DNA from: Chitinophagales bacterium
GTDB taxonomy: Bacteria; Bacteroidota; Bacteroidia; Chitinophagales; Chitinophagaceae
Assembly (NCBI GenBank): GCA_017303415.1
Contig: JAFLBJ010000001.1
Location: 930,001-994,000, forward strand
DNA: 64,000 nt
Reading direction: 5' to 3'
Positions 36,215 through 45,637 of the stretch are shown in pieces. Position 1 is the first letter of the stretch. Every line of letters starts with the position of its first letter. The position numbers were made by a program, and so were the translations under genes. The notes below the pieces were generated by a model. That model saw only the letters and a list, made by a program, of their open reading frames with translations, had not been told where the DNA came from and searched no databases.

Positions 36215-36454
36215 TTACTTCACCTCTTCAGCGCTAACAAGACGAGCGTAATTCAGGATGTTCAAAACGACCTCAGTGCGGGGGGATGCCGAAATAGTAT
36301 CCAGTCTTTGCATCGAAGCCCTTAATACATTCAGCTTTTCGCGCAGTGTCCAATCGCTTTTTAATGCCTCGTCAATAGCGGCTGATTGATCAGGTGACGT
36401 TTCCTTGTACAAATACATTAATAGATCTTCTGGGGTAAAATTGCTCATGGGCAA
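36215..36454 (-). CDS. Small cytoplasmic protein of unknown function
   Basis: The gene encodes 79 residues, or 77 if the second Met (MSNFTPEDLLMYLYKETS) is used. The product is Glu/Asp-rich and probably helical, with no signal peptide, metal motif or membrane helix. The N-terminal pattern TPEDLLMYLYKETSPDQSAAIDEAL resembles the amino end of some anti-sigma factors of Bacteroidota, which can exist as short separate proteins. I infer only that resemblance. It has its own terminator and lies between nth and the FtsB-like gene, so it is probably transcribed alone. Confidence 0.65.
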   Translation of the reverse strand: MPMSNFTPEDLLMYLYKETSPDQSAAIDEALKSDWTLREKLNVLRASMQRLDTISASPRTEVVLNILNYARLVSAEEVK

Positions 36455-36589
36455 ACCTTTGATGTCCTAAAATAAGAAAGTCGAAATTCAGAAAGTGTCC
36501 GGTGTACTAACGCCTGATAAGGTAGTATTATTGTTGGAGAAACGAAGCCAAATCTTAAAATATTGATTATTAACTATTTAAAAACAAAA

Positions 36590-36614
36590 AGCCAATAGCA
36601 ATTACCTATTGGCT
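36590..36614 (-). terminator. Terminator at the end of the FtsB-like gene
   Basis: AGCCAATAG (36590-36598) pairs perfectly with CTATTGGCT (36606-36614) over a seven-base loop and is followed on the minus strand by a T-rich tail. The stem reaches into the stop codon of the gene (36613-36615). Confidence 0.65.
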
Positions 36615-36921
36615 ATTCGTTTTTAGCCTTCTCGGGTACCACATAAACATCCTCATTGTCTTTCTTCATCAGGTATTTTTCCCGGGCATAGCGTTCAACG
36701 GTAGTGGAATCATTTTTGAGCAGTTCGAGTTCTTTTTGCTCTTTGGCGATTTCGGACTGGTAGTGAGCCTTTGATTTTTCGAGCATTTGAAGCTCCCGGG
36801 TGCGGCTGCGTTGGGTGAACAGGTCGTTTTTATCAAAAAACAACAGCGTAGCAGCCAATACCGCCGTGGCGATAAAGTATTTATTGCGGAGCCAGGATGG
36901 CAGGCGGGATAGGAGCTTCAT
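36613..36921 (-). CDS. FtsB/DivIC-like cell division protein
   Basis: The 102-residue protein has a short cytoplasmic start, one TM helix (about 13-29, NKYFIATAVLAATLLFF) and a periplasmic coiled coil rich in Glu and Lys (about 40-75, ending LLKNDSTTVERYAREKY). AREKY(L)MKK is the usual ending of the coiled coil in FtsB/DivIC proteins, which act with FtsL and FtsQ/DivIB in septum formation. It is placed just downstream of eno, as ftsB is in many bacteria including Escherichia coli. The heptad array A3 lies between the two genes. Confidence 0.85.
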   Translation of the reverse strand: MKLLSRLPSWLRNKYFIATAVLAATLLFFDKNDLFTQRSRTRELQMLEKSKAHYQSEIAKEQKELELLKNDSTTVERYAREKYLMKKDNEDVYVVPEKAKNE

Positions 36922-36956
36922 ATGGTTGGTGTTTGGGTGTTGCTGGTTGGAGGACG

Positions 36957-37116
36957 GATGATAGATGACAGAGGACGGATGACAGAGGACGGATGACAGA
37001 TGACAGATGACAGATGACAGATGACCGTTGACAGCGTAAAATTAACTAACTTCTGTCATCCGTCATCCGTTATCCGTCATCTGTCATCCGTCCTCTGTCA
37101 TCTGTCATCCAACATC
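36957..37116. repeat. Inverted heptad array, GATGACR type (locus A3)
   Basis: The left arm is eleven units in perfect seven-base register at 36957-37033 (GATGATA, GATGACA, GAGGACG, GATGACA, GAGGACG, four times GATGACA, GATGACC, GTTGACA). The right arm is nine units at 37054-37116 (TGTCATC, CGTCATC, CGTTATC, CGTCATC, TGTCATC, CGTCCTC, TGTCATC twice, CAACATC). The spacer is 20 bases. The right arm ends 14 bases from the eno stop. Unit variants on one arm have complementary partners on the other (GAGGACG with CGTCCTC). Confidence 0.93.
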
Positions 37117-37130
37117 CTCCCTCCTTCACT

Positions 37131-38575
<1,445 letters not shown>

Positions 38576-38587
38576 CAAAACCCGTCC

Positions 38588-39493
38588 TTAACCCTTCGTC
38601 AACGCCCTAAACACTTCTTCCAAACTCTGGTTTTGGCTTTGCAAAGAAACGACGTTGAGATTATGCTGCAAAGCGAGATCAAGGATTTGTTTCCGTAATC
38701 CCTCCGGGTCGGTGGTCGCTAACTGCCACTCGTTTGTGCCTTGCCGGGTTACCTCACCTGCAGCCGGGAGTTTTTGCAATAACTCCATGTCGATCGTTTC
38801 CTGAAATCCCACTTTTACGACATGGCCATCCGATTGCTTGCGCAAATTGGCCAAACTATCATTGGCTACCAGTTTTCCTTTGTTGATGATGATGACCCGG
38901 GTACAAATGGCTTCTACTTCCTGCAGGATATGGGAAGAAAATAAAACAGTCTTATCCTGTCCCTGTTTGCGGATCACTTCGCGGATCTCCACGATCTGGT
39001 TGGGGTCAAGCCCGGTCGTTGGTTCATCCAATATCAGTACCTCCGGGTCATGCACAAGGGCAGCGGCCAACCCAACACGTTGCTTATACCCCTTTGATAA
39101 TTGTCCGATTTTTTTCGCCGATTCCAACCGCAGTCCTACCAGGTCGATCACTTCCTCGATTCTTTTCCTGGCTTCTTTTACCTGGTGTATCTCTGCAATA
39201 AAGCCCAGGTATTCGCGCACATACATTTCATAGTAGAGGGCGTTCAGCTCGGGCAGGTAGCCGATCTTTTTCTTTGTGGCAAGGGGGTTATCGGCCACAT
39301 CAACTCCGCAAACCCGGGCTTTTCCACCATCGGCCTGCAGATAGCCGGTGATGATCTTCATGGTGGTGGATTTCCCAGCACCATTTGGGCCAAGAAACCC
39401 GACGATTTCTCCTTTATTGACTTCGAAGGAAATGGCGTCAACCGCCTTTTGTGTGCCGTAGGTTTTGAGAAGGTTTTGGACTTGAATCGACAT
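38588..39493 (-). CDS. gldA: Gliding motility ABC transporter ATP-binding protein GldA
   Basis: The 301-residue ATP-binding protein is typical of GldA, which with GldF and GldG forms an ABC transporter needed for gliding and linked to the T9SS in Flavobacterium. It starts MSIQVQNLLKTYGTQKAVD. Walker A is GPNGAGKST, the signature is QLSKGYKQRVGLAAAL, Walker B is VLILDEPTTGLDP, and the switch His is in SSHILQEV. The C-terminal 80 residues form the GldA-type accessory region (SQNQSLEEVFRALTKG). gldF and gldG are not adjacent. The A4 array is directly downstream. Confidence 0.9.
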   Translation of the reverse strand: MSIQVQNLLKTYGTQKAVDAISFEVNKGEIVGFLGPNGAGKSTTMKIITGYLQADGGKARVCGVDVADNPLATKKKIGYLPELNALYYEMYVREYLGFIAEIHQVKEARKRIEEVIDLVGLRLESAKKIGQLSKGYKQRVGLAAALVHDPEVLILDEPTTGLDPNQIVEIREVIRKQGQDKTVLFSSHILQEVEAICTRVIIINKGKLVANDSLANLRKQSDGHVVKVGFQETIDMELLQKLPAAGEVTRQGTNEWQLATTDPEGLRKQILDLALQHNLNVVSLQSQNQSLEEVFRALTKG

Positions 39494-39525
39494 ACTGCAA
39501 GGTAACCCCGATTTTTTAAATCTGT

Positions 39526-40623
39526 TTATGATTTTACGGCAACGGCGATGCGAGAATCAGCGGTGCCATAGTAGAGAAACCATTTTCCTTTGAAGACAAC
39601 AAGCCCTTCCACAAAACAGACTTCATTGACCTGTCCGGTTTTTTCATACGGCTTATCGGGCCGAATAAACCAGGTAGGCATGCGGTCGATCACTTCGGCC
39701 GGACTGTTGCGGTCCAGTAAGATCTGGCTGGCCGCATAGGTACCCTCCGGTAATGTTGTATCCCCTTTGGAAGGAACATTGCGGCTATTGTACAGTAATA
39801 AAATACCCTTGCCCGTTAGCATGGCAGCGGGTCCGGGTTCCACCAGGTCACTGTCGAACATTCCCTTACGGGGCCCAAATACAGAAAGTAGTCCACCCTC
39901 TTTTTTCTCTACCGGTGTCCAGTTTACCAGGTCATCCGACCAGGCCAGGAAAATATCCGTATCTCCCCAATACATCCAATACTTTCCCAGGATCTTATGG
40001 GCCAGTATCCGGTTTCCTTCGTATTGGGCAATGATCGACCCTGATTTACTCCAGTGGTTCAGGTATTTTCCACCCAATGCTTTTGAAAATACCGGACCGT
40101 GTTTTGTCCAATGACGCAGGTCTGTAGAACTGGCGATCAATAACCGCGCCTTGTCACCATCATAGGAAGTATAGGTGAGATAGTAAATACCTTGTTCTGT
40201 TTCCACGATGCGTGGGTCTTCACAACCACCTTCCCATTCCCAGCGGGTCAGGGAATCATTATCGGGATAAAGTACCGGTTCAGGATACTTATTGAAATGT
40301 AGTCCATCAAGGCTCCAGGCCAATCCGATTCGGGAGGTGCCGGCAAATTTTCCAACGGTATCTTCTGCCCGGTATAATAAAAAGACTGTGTCACCCCTGA
40401 CCACAGCAGCCGGGTTGAACACATCTTTGGCTTCCCAGAAAACCTTTTCTCCTCTGACAGGACAGACGAATGCCTGGTTGCCATCCGGAGCCAATACCGG
40501 ATTGATGGAATCAACTTTGGTAAAAGGCAATAGAAAACCATCCTGGTGTTGTGCCAATGGCTGGCAGGAATAAAGAGCCAATGTTATGGCAAGCAGGGGC
40601 AAAAGAATCCGGGAGTTTATCAA
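39526..40623 (-). CDS. Lipoprotein with a GH130-type five-bladed propeller
   Basis: The 365-residue protein is a lipoprotein (SRILLPLLAITLALYSC, Cys at about 20). The start appears to be TTG (40621-40623), as no ATG fits the signal peptide. The mature part matches the GH130 family, with NPAAVVRGDTVFLLYRAED, SRIGLAWSLDGLHFNKYPEP, GGCEDPRIVETEQGIYYLTY and LLIASSTDLRHWTKHGPVF. GH130 enzymes are mannoside phosphorylases or hydrolases; the surface or periplasmic location argues for a hydrolase, perhaps on beta-mannosides. It is divergent from the NhaD gene with 51 bases between them. No SusCD pair is adjacent. Confidence 0.85.
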   Translation of the reverse strand: MINSRILLPLLAITLALYSCQPLAQHQDGFLLPFTKVDSINPVLAPDGNQAFVCPVRGEKVFWEAKDVFNPAAVVRGDTVFLLYRAEDTVGKFAGTSRIGLAWSLDGLHFNKYPEPVLYPDNDSLTRWEWEGGCEDPRIVETEQGIYYLTYTSYDGDKARLLIASSTDLRHWTKHGPVFSKALGGKYLNHWSKSGSIIAQYEGNRILAHKILGKYWMYWGDTDIFLAWSDDLVNWTPVEKKEGGLLSVFGPRKGMFDSDLVEPGPAAMLTGKGILLLYNSRNVPSKGDTTLPEGTYAASQILLDRNSPAEVIDRMPTWFIRPDKPYEKTGQVNEVCFVEGLVVFKGKWFLYYGTADSRIAVAVKS

Positions 40624-40640
40624 TTGGTGCAGGTTAATTG

Positions 40641-40648
40641 TATTTTTG
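40641..40648 (+). promoter_or_regulatory. Minus-7 element for the NhaD gene
   Basis: TATTTTTG matches TAnnTTTG and leaves a leader of about 20 bases to the ATG at 40675. The TTG at 40624-40626 is too close (14 bases) for a standard minus-33 box. Confidence 0.4.
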
Positions 40649-40674
40649 GCAAATCATTGTAAAAATACTCTATC

Positions 40675-41946
40675 ATGGCTATGCTGATCACGGTTTTGTT
40701 TATCCTGGGCTATGCGGCGATCGTTTTAGAACACAATATCCATATTAACAAGGCCGCATCTGCGCTGGTGACTGCCGTTGTATGCTGGGCTGTTTTTGCC
40801 CTGGCTACTGAAGATAAGGAAAGGGTGGCAGAAAGTTTGACCGAACACTTGGGAGATGTGTCAGGTATCCTGTTTTTCCTGTTGGGTGCTATGGTGATCG
40901 TGGAGCTGATCGATGCACATGATGGGTTTGAGCTGATCACCGAACGGATCAGCACAACCAATAAACGAAAATTGGTATGGGTAGTTGGCTTGTTTGCCTT
41001 TTTTCTCTCGGCAGTACTGGACAACCTGACCACTACCATCGTGATGGTTTCTTTGCTTCGTAAAATTATACCCGGGCATCGTGACCGCTTGTTATTTGCC
41101 GGGCTTACGGTAATTGCCGCCAATGCGGGAGGTGCCTGGTCGCCCATCGGGGATGTGACCACCACCATGTTGTGGATCGGTGGACAGATCAGTGCAGGTA
41201 ATATCATTATTAAAACCATCATACCCAGCCTGATCAGTTTTGTGGTACCCGCTCTGGTCATTAGCGCGCGTATGAAAGGGAAACTGGAATTGCCCCCTAA
41301 GAAACCGTTACCTGCCGGCTCAACGGCGCTGCAACGGAACGGAGTATTCTTTTTAGGTGTAGCTGTTTTGCTTTTTGTTCCTGTGTTCAAAACGATCACC
41401 CATTTGCCTCCTTTTATGGGCATATTATTCGGACTTGGTTTGATGTGGATCGTGACCGAAATGATCCATAGTGGAAAAGATGAGGCGGATAAAGATGTGC
41501 TTTCTGTTAACTATGCCCTGCGCAAAGTGGATTCACCCAGTATTCTTTTCTTCCTTGGAATTTTATTGGCGGTGGCTACCCTGCAATCTACCGGTGTGCT
41601 GCAGCAAACTGCCGCCTGGATGGATGAAAAGGTGGGGGATATACGAATTATCACGTTGATGATCGGGCTGTTATCAGCCATCGTAGACAATGTACCTCTG
41701 GTGGCTGCGGCCCAGGGCATGTATGGGTTGGAGCAATTTCCGAAGGACCATTTCTTTTGGGAATTCCTGGCCTATTGTGCAGGAACAGGGGGAAGTTGCC
41801 TCATCATCGGCTCCGCAGCTGGTGTGGCCGCCATGGGAATGGAAAAAATCGACTTCTTCTGGTATTTACGAAATATCAGCTGGCTGGCGCTGATCGGTTA
41901 TTTGGCAGGAGCGGCAGCCTTCTTGTTGCAGGCGTCTTTAACCTGA
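40675..41946 (+). CDS. nhaD: Sodium:proton antiporter, NhaD type
   Basis: The 423-residue inner-membrane protein of the ion-transporter superfamily has about eleven to twelve hydrophobic segments. NhaD features are FFLLGAMVIVELIDAHDGFE, VVGLFAFFLSAVLDNLTTTI, FAGLTVIAANAGGAWSPIGD and a second half with SAIVDNVPLVAAAQ and AGTGGSCLIIGSAAGVAAMG. NhaD proteins exchange Na+ for H+ at alkaline pH or high salt. It could keep a sodium gradient usable by the SulP transporter downstream; that is an inference from the neighbourhood. Carbonic anhydrase genes follow. Confidence 0.93.
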   Translation: MAMLITVLFILGYAAIVLEHNIHINKAASALVTAVVCWAVFALATEDKERVAESLTEHLGDVSGILFFLLGAMVIVELIDAHDGFELITERISTTNKRKLVWVVGLFAFFLSAVLDNLTTTIVMVSLLRKIIPGHRDRLLFAGLTVIAANAGGAWSPIGDVTTTMLWIGGQISAGNIIIKTIIPSLISFVVPALVISARMKGKLELPPKKPLPAGSTALQRNGVFFLGVAVLLFVPVFKTITHLPPFMGILFGLGLMWIVTEMIHSGKDEADKDVLSVNYALRKVDSPSILFFLGILLAVATLQSTGVLQQTAAWMDEKVGDIRIITLMIGLLSAIVDNVPLVAAAQGMYGLEQFPKDHFFWEFLAYCAGTGGSCLIIGSAAGVAAMGMEKIDFFWYLRNISWLALIGYLAGAAAFLLQASLT

Positions 41947-41989
41947 GAATTTTGAAATAAAGAGAAAATCAAAAATCGCCAGATCCACC

Positions 41990-42625
41990 TTAGTGCGAAT
42001 GAAACTCATATAGGGGATCAATATCAGTTCCGGCTTTTAATTCGGCAATGGGTTTGATGATCCCGTCCTGAAGGTCATATACCCATCCATGGAGATCGGG
42101 TTGATTATCATTTTTCCAGGCATTTTGTATGATAGCGGTCTTGGCGAGATTAAATACCTGCTCGCGGATATTGAGTTCAACGAGTCGGTCGACCCTTTTT
42201 TCCTTGTCTTCGATGGCTTCGAGTTCATCGCGGTGATACCGGTAAATATCTTTGATATTCCGCAACCACATATTCAGCACCAGGTTGAAATCATTGTTCG
42301 ACATAGCGGCTTTGATGCCCCCGCAACCATAGTGTCCACAGACCACAATGTGTTTTACTTTTAAATGATTGACGGCGAAATCAAGTACCGCCATCAGGTT
42401 GACATCGGTATTGACCACCAGGTTGGCCACATTACGATGGATGAAGATCTCCCCCGGATCGGTCTGGGTGATCATGTCGGGAGGCACACGGCTGTCACTG
42501 CATCCGATCCAAAGGAACTCCGGCGTTTGCACATGCATGAGCTTTTCGAAAAAGGCCGGATCGACCTCTTTCTTTTTTTTGGCCCAGGCTTTATTATCGT
42601 TAAGAAGAACCTCGTAGGATTTCAT
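41990..42625 (-). CDS. Beta-class carbonic anhydrase (first copy)
   Basis: The enzyme hydrates CO2 to bicarbonate. The 211-residue protein shows the beta-class zinc ligands: the Cys and Asp/Arg pair in IGCSDSRVPP (about residue 40) and His/Cys in VVCGHYGCGGIKAA (about 97-105). Further family blocks are FIHRNVANLV, HLKVKHIVVCGH and VDRLVELNIREQVFNL. No signal peptide is present, so it is cytoplasmic. A second, different beta-carbonic anhydrase lies 0.7 kb away on the other strand. The last residues are DIDPLYEFHSH. Confidence 0.94.
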   Translation of the reverse strand: MKSYEVLLNDNKAWAKKKKEVDPAFFEKLMHVQTPEFLWIGCSDSRVPPDMITQTDPGEIFIHRNVANLVVNTDVNLMAVLDFAVNHLKVKHIVVCGHYGCGGIKAAMSNNDFNLVLNMWLRNIKDIYRYHRDELEAIEDKEKRVDRLVELNIREQVFNLAKTAIIQNAWKNDNQPDLHGWVYDLQDGIIKPIAELKAGTDIDPLYEFHSH

Positions 42626-42728
42626 GCCCTAAAAATAGGGGAATGCGCTGTAATCCAACTATTTTGATTGTTGGATAAAATTTGAAGAAAAATGACATTT
42701 TTTTAAACAAATTCAGGTATCGGCATGT

Positions 42729-42736
42729 TAAATTTG
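42729..42736 (+). promoter_or_regulatory. Distal minus-7 element upstream of the small exported protein
   Basis: TAAATTTG is a full consensus match, 76 bases before the proposed ATG at 42812. It lies immediately after an upstream in-frame ATG at 42725, so that earlier codon could not be used from this promoter. Confidence 0.4.
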
Positions 42737-42756
42737 CCTCCCTTGATTCAGCAAGA

Positions 42757-42772
42757 ACGGGGTGACCCCCGT
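42757..42772. promoter_or_regulatory. Small palindrome between two minus-7 elements
   Basis: ACGGGG pairs with CCCCGT around a TGAC centre (about 42757-42772). It sits between the two minus-7 elements that precede the small exported protein. It may be a protein-binding site or RNA hairpin; no regulator is adjacent. Confidence 0.3.
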
Positions 42773-42785
42773 GGGAAAATAAGCC

Positions 42786-42793
42786 TATATTTG
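42786..42793 (+). promoter_or_regulatory. Proximal minus-7 element upstream of the small exported protein
   Basis: TATATTTG is a full consensus match, ending 18 bases before the ATG at 42812. Together with the distal element it gives two candidate start points for the same gene. Confidence 0.5.
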
Positions 42794-42811
42794 AGCGCAT
42801 TACAAAAAGGA

Positions 42812-43180
42812 ATGAAAAAAAACCGGAAGTTACATACACGACTACAGATCCTTTCCGCCATCGGAATGATCGTAGCCCTTAGTTGGCTTACGGTGAGCAT
42901 GCCTTTTGTGTATGCCAGCCAGCAGGAATGGGCCAAGATCACCCATTCTGCCAACGGGTCCCCACTTTCGGGTAATGAGGAAGAGTCCTCCTGCCCAATG
43001 GGTAATGCCACTGAAGAAAAGGCACCCAGCAGTACCAATCTCTCTGAAGAGTATTTGCACGATCACTTTACCACACATCATTTTAGTTCCGAACTATCTA
43101 CTTATCACAAAAGTGATGATGATGGTACCTATATCGCCTTTCACGGCGAAATGCTTGTTCCTCCTCCGAACCAAGCTTAA
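42812..43180 (+). CDS. Small exported protein, His/Ser-rich, unknown
   Basis: I start at the ATG at 42812 (122 residues) because the product then begins MKKNRKLHTRLQILSAIGM, a signal peptide with cleavage after VYA, and because a full minus-7 element lies 18 bases upstream. The earlier ATG at 42725 would put non-hydrophobic sequence before the signal. The mature part is acidic and Ser-rich (GNEEESSCPMG). Next is a His-rich segment YLHDHFTTHHFSSELSTYHK (about 82-101), which could bind zinc or another metal. The end is GEMLVPPPNQA. I do not recognise a family. It is placed between two carbonic anhydrase genes, upstream of the second one. Confidence 0.65.
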   Translation: MKKNRKLHTRLQILSAIGMIVALSWLTVSMPFVYASQQEWAKITHSANGSPLSGNEEESSCPMGNATEEKAPSSTNLSEEYLHDHFTTHHFSSELSTYHKSDDDGTYIAFHGEMLVPPPNQA

Positions 43181-43296
43181 AATCATCTTTTTTACAGAAT
43201 GCCTTGAAACCTGCTAAGGTTTTCACCGGGCGAGTTTACTGAACCGATTTATTTATCGGCATACGGCTTATTGGACGTGTGCCCCAAAAAAAATGT

Positions 43297-43965
43297 ATGA
43301 GAAAGCATTCAAAAGAATACCTGGCCAACCTGACACCTGAGAAATGTTTTGAGATCCTGGTAGAGGGTAACCAGCGTTTTGTAAGTAACCTGAACAATGA
43401 CCATGATCATTTGGAAATGATCAATGAAACCCGGGAAGGACAGTATCCTTTTGCCGTGGTATTGAGTTGCATGGATTCCCGCACTTCGGTGGAATTGATC
43501 TTTGACCAGGGACTGGGCGACCTGTTTAGCATTCGTGTGGCAGGAAATATTGTGAATGAGGATATCCTCGCCAGCCTGGAATATGCCGTCAAATATGTAG
43601 GGAGCAAGGTGTTGATGGTGTTGGGACATACCGAATGTGGGGCCATTCGCAGTGCACAGGCGGGAGTAAAAGATGGTCATATCACCGGTTTGCTGAAAAG
43701 GATCGAGCCTTCGATCAGCAAAGCCCTCCTGTCGGGTGAAAAGAATGGTTATCTGTTTAAGGACAAAGTGGCCTACACCAATGTAGAGAACAGCCTGGAA
43801 GAGATACTGACCGGTAGTCAGATCATTCGCGGCATGTTTGAGAAAGGCGAAATTGGCATCATCGGTGGTGTGTACAATGTGGACAATGGGAAAGTAGATT
43901 TCTTTAAAAATCTGACTGGTTCAAAAACCAGTGATTTGGCCACAATGAAAGCGCATGCTGTTTAA
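43297..43965 (+). CDS. Beta-class carbonic anhydrase (second copy)
   Basis: I start at MRKHSKEYLANLTPEKC (43297), giving 222 residues; a GTG at 43279 is possible. Zinc-site motifs are VVLSCMDSRTSVELIF (about residue 54) and VLGHTECGAIRSA (about 110). FSIRVAGNIVNEDILASLEY is also conserved. Compared with the first copy (IGCSDSR, GHYGCGG), this one has LSCMDSR and GHTECGA, so they belong to different subgroups. No signal peptide is present. It is followed after 95 bases (with a heptad hairpin) by the SulP transporter, with which it probably acts: SulP brings in or exports bicarbonate and the anhydrase sets its balance with CO2. Confidence 0.93.
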   Translation: MRKHSKEYLANLTPEKCFEILVEGNQRFVSNLNNDHDHLEMINETREGQYPFAVVLSCMDSRTSVELIFDQGLGDLFSIRVAGNIVNEDILASLEYAVKYVGSKVLMVLGHTECGAIRSAQAGVKDGHITGLLKRIEPSISKALLSGEKNGYLFKDKVAYTNVENSLEEILTGSQIIRGMFEKGEIGIIGGVYNVDNGKVDFFKNLTGSKTSDLATMKAHAV

Positions 43966-43970
43966 CCAGG

Positions 43971-44052
43971 ATTATTAATTATTAATTATTGATTATGGAA
44001 GGCGAGAGCCTTTCCGATCAATAATCAATAATCAGTAATAAATAATTAATAA
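43971..44052. repeat. Inverted heptad array, ATTATTR type
   Basis: The left arm holds four units at 43971-43998 (ATTATTA twice, ATTATTG, ATTATGG). The right arm holds five at 44018-44052 (TCAATAA twice, TCAGTAA, TAAATAA, TTAATAA). The seven-base register is the same as in the GATGACR arrays although the base content is very different. It lies between the second carbonic anhydrase gene and the SulP gene. The first unit starts six bases after the anhydrase stop. One arm of a similar array (TCAATAA, TTAATAA, TTAGTAA, TCAGTCA) recurs at 47067-47094. Confidence 0.85.
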
Positions 44053-44060
44053 AAAAGTAA

Positions 44061-45635
44061 ATGAAGAATTATATACAACATTTTCGCACTGACCTCCTTT
44101 CGGGCCTGGTCGTTTTTCTGGTGGCCCTTCCGCTGTGCTTAGGCATTGCTGTAGCCAGTGGGGCGCCCCCTTTTGCCGGAATCATTACCGGGGTGATCGC
44201 GGGAATTCTGGTGGGTGTCTTAAGTGGTTCCAATGTAAGTGTATCTGGCCCGGCGGCGGGTTTGATCGCTATTGTACTGGCAGCCATCACTGATATGGGC
44301 TATGAGCCCTTTTTGCTGGCCGTGATCATTGCCGGTGGTATTCAATTGTTATTGGGATTTTTAAAAGCGGGAAGTATTTCCGCCTATTTCCCTACCAGTG
44401 TAATTGAGGGGATGCTGGCTGCGATCGGTATCATCATCATCAAGAAGGAGATACCACACGCCATTGGTTATGATAAAGCCCATGAGGGTGATTTCTTTTC
44501 CTATGAATTGCTGAGCGATGATAAAGGATTCTTCACCGAGATCATTCACTCCTTTAATTACGCCCATGCCGGTGCCATCCTCATTACGGTGGTATCCCTT
44601 GGTATCCTTATTGCTTTCAACAAGATCGCCTTTCTTAAAAAAATTAAATTCATTCCCGGTGCCCTGGTAGCAGTTACCGTGGGGATTATCCTGAATGAGG
44701 TATTTAAATCCACTGGTTCGTCCTTAGCTATTTCACAGGATCACCTGGTTACCCTGCCCACTGCCTCCAACTTCAACGAATTTATCGGGCAATTCCATGT
44801 TCCCTCTTTTAAAGGAATATCAAATCCCGATACCTGGATCGTAGGGGTAACGATCGCTATTGTGGCCAGTATCGAAACCCTGCTCTGTCTTGAGGCCGGG
44901 GATAAAATGGATCCATGGAAACGGTATTCAAGCGCCAATACGGAATTGAAAGCGCAGGGTATAGGCAATGTACTTGCCGGATTGATCGGTGGTTTACCCA
45001 TGACCTCTGTGATCGTTCGTACCTCGGCCAATGTCAATGCCGGTGCGCGTACCAAAATGTCAACCGTTATACATGGTATACTCCTTCTGCTTACTGTGAT
45101 CCTCATTCCGGGCTTACTGAATAAGATACCTATGGCCTGTCTGGCTGCTATCCTGATCATGATCGGTATCAAACTGGCCAGCCCCAAAGTATTCAAACAC
45201 ATGTGGAAGACAGGAAAACATCAGTTCATTCCATTTGTGGTTACCGTAATTGCCGTAGTGGTTACCGATCTGTTGAAAGGTGTGGGTATCGGTTTGGTGG
45301 TAAGTATATTCTTTATCCTTCGGGGGAATATGAAACTGGCTTATTTCTTTAAAAAAGAGAAACACCATGAAGGTGAAACCATTCATATCGACCTGGCACA
45401 GGAAGTTTCTTTCCTGAATAAAGCAGCGATCAAACAAACCCTGGCGCATCTGCCTAAAAACAGCAATGTAATAATCAATGCCGCCAATACAGTTTATATT
45501 GATTATGATGTATTGGAATTACTACGTGATTTCCTGGAGTTTGGTTCCAAAGAAAAAAACATTACCGTTACCCTGGCTAATTTCAAGCCGGCGTATAAGA
45601 TGGAAGATGCGGATCACGTGTACTCCGGGAACTAA
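44061..45635 (+). CDS. SulP-family anion transporter, probable bicarbonate transporter
   Basis: The 524-residue inner-membrane protein of the SLC26/SulP type has the consensus VSGPAAGLIAIVLAAI near residue 70. The central scaffold includes the family block IGNVLAGLIGGLPMTSVIVR, and the C-terminal STAS domain (about 430-515) has NVIINAANTVYIDYDVLELL. SulP members move sulfate, bicarbonate or other anions. The linkage to carbonic anhydrase and NhaD argues for bicarbonate, as in cyanobacterial BicA, but sulfate or another dicarboxylate is not excluded. The stop is two bases from the convergent TolC-like gene and there is no hairpin between them. Confidence 0.9.
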   Translation: MKNYIQHFRTDLLSGLVVFLVALPLCLGIAVASGAPPFAGIITGVIAGILVGVLSGSNVSVSGPAAGLIAIVLAAITDMGYEPFLLAVIIAGGIQLLLGFLKAGSISAYFPTSVIEGMLAAIGIIIIKKEIPHAIGYDKAHEGDFFSYELLSDDKGFFTEIIHSFNYAHAGAILITVVSLGILIAFNKIAFLKKIKFIPGALVAVTVGIILNEVFKSTGSSLAISQDHLVTLPTASNFNEFIGQFHVPSFKGISNPDTWIVGVTIAIVASIETLLCLEAGDKMDPWKRYSSANTELKAQGIGNVLAGLIGGLPMTSVIVRTSANVNAGARTKMSTVIHGILLLLTVILIPGLLNKIPMACLAAILIMIGIKLASPKVFKHMWKTGKHQFIPFVVTVIAVVVTDLLKGVGIGLVVSIFFILRGNMKLAYFFKKEKHHEGETIHIDLAQEVSFLNKAAIKQTLAHLPKNSNVIINAANTVYIDYDVLELLRDFLEFGSKEKNITVTLANFKPAYKMEDADHVYSGN

Positions 45636-45637
45636 GA

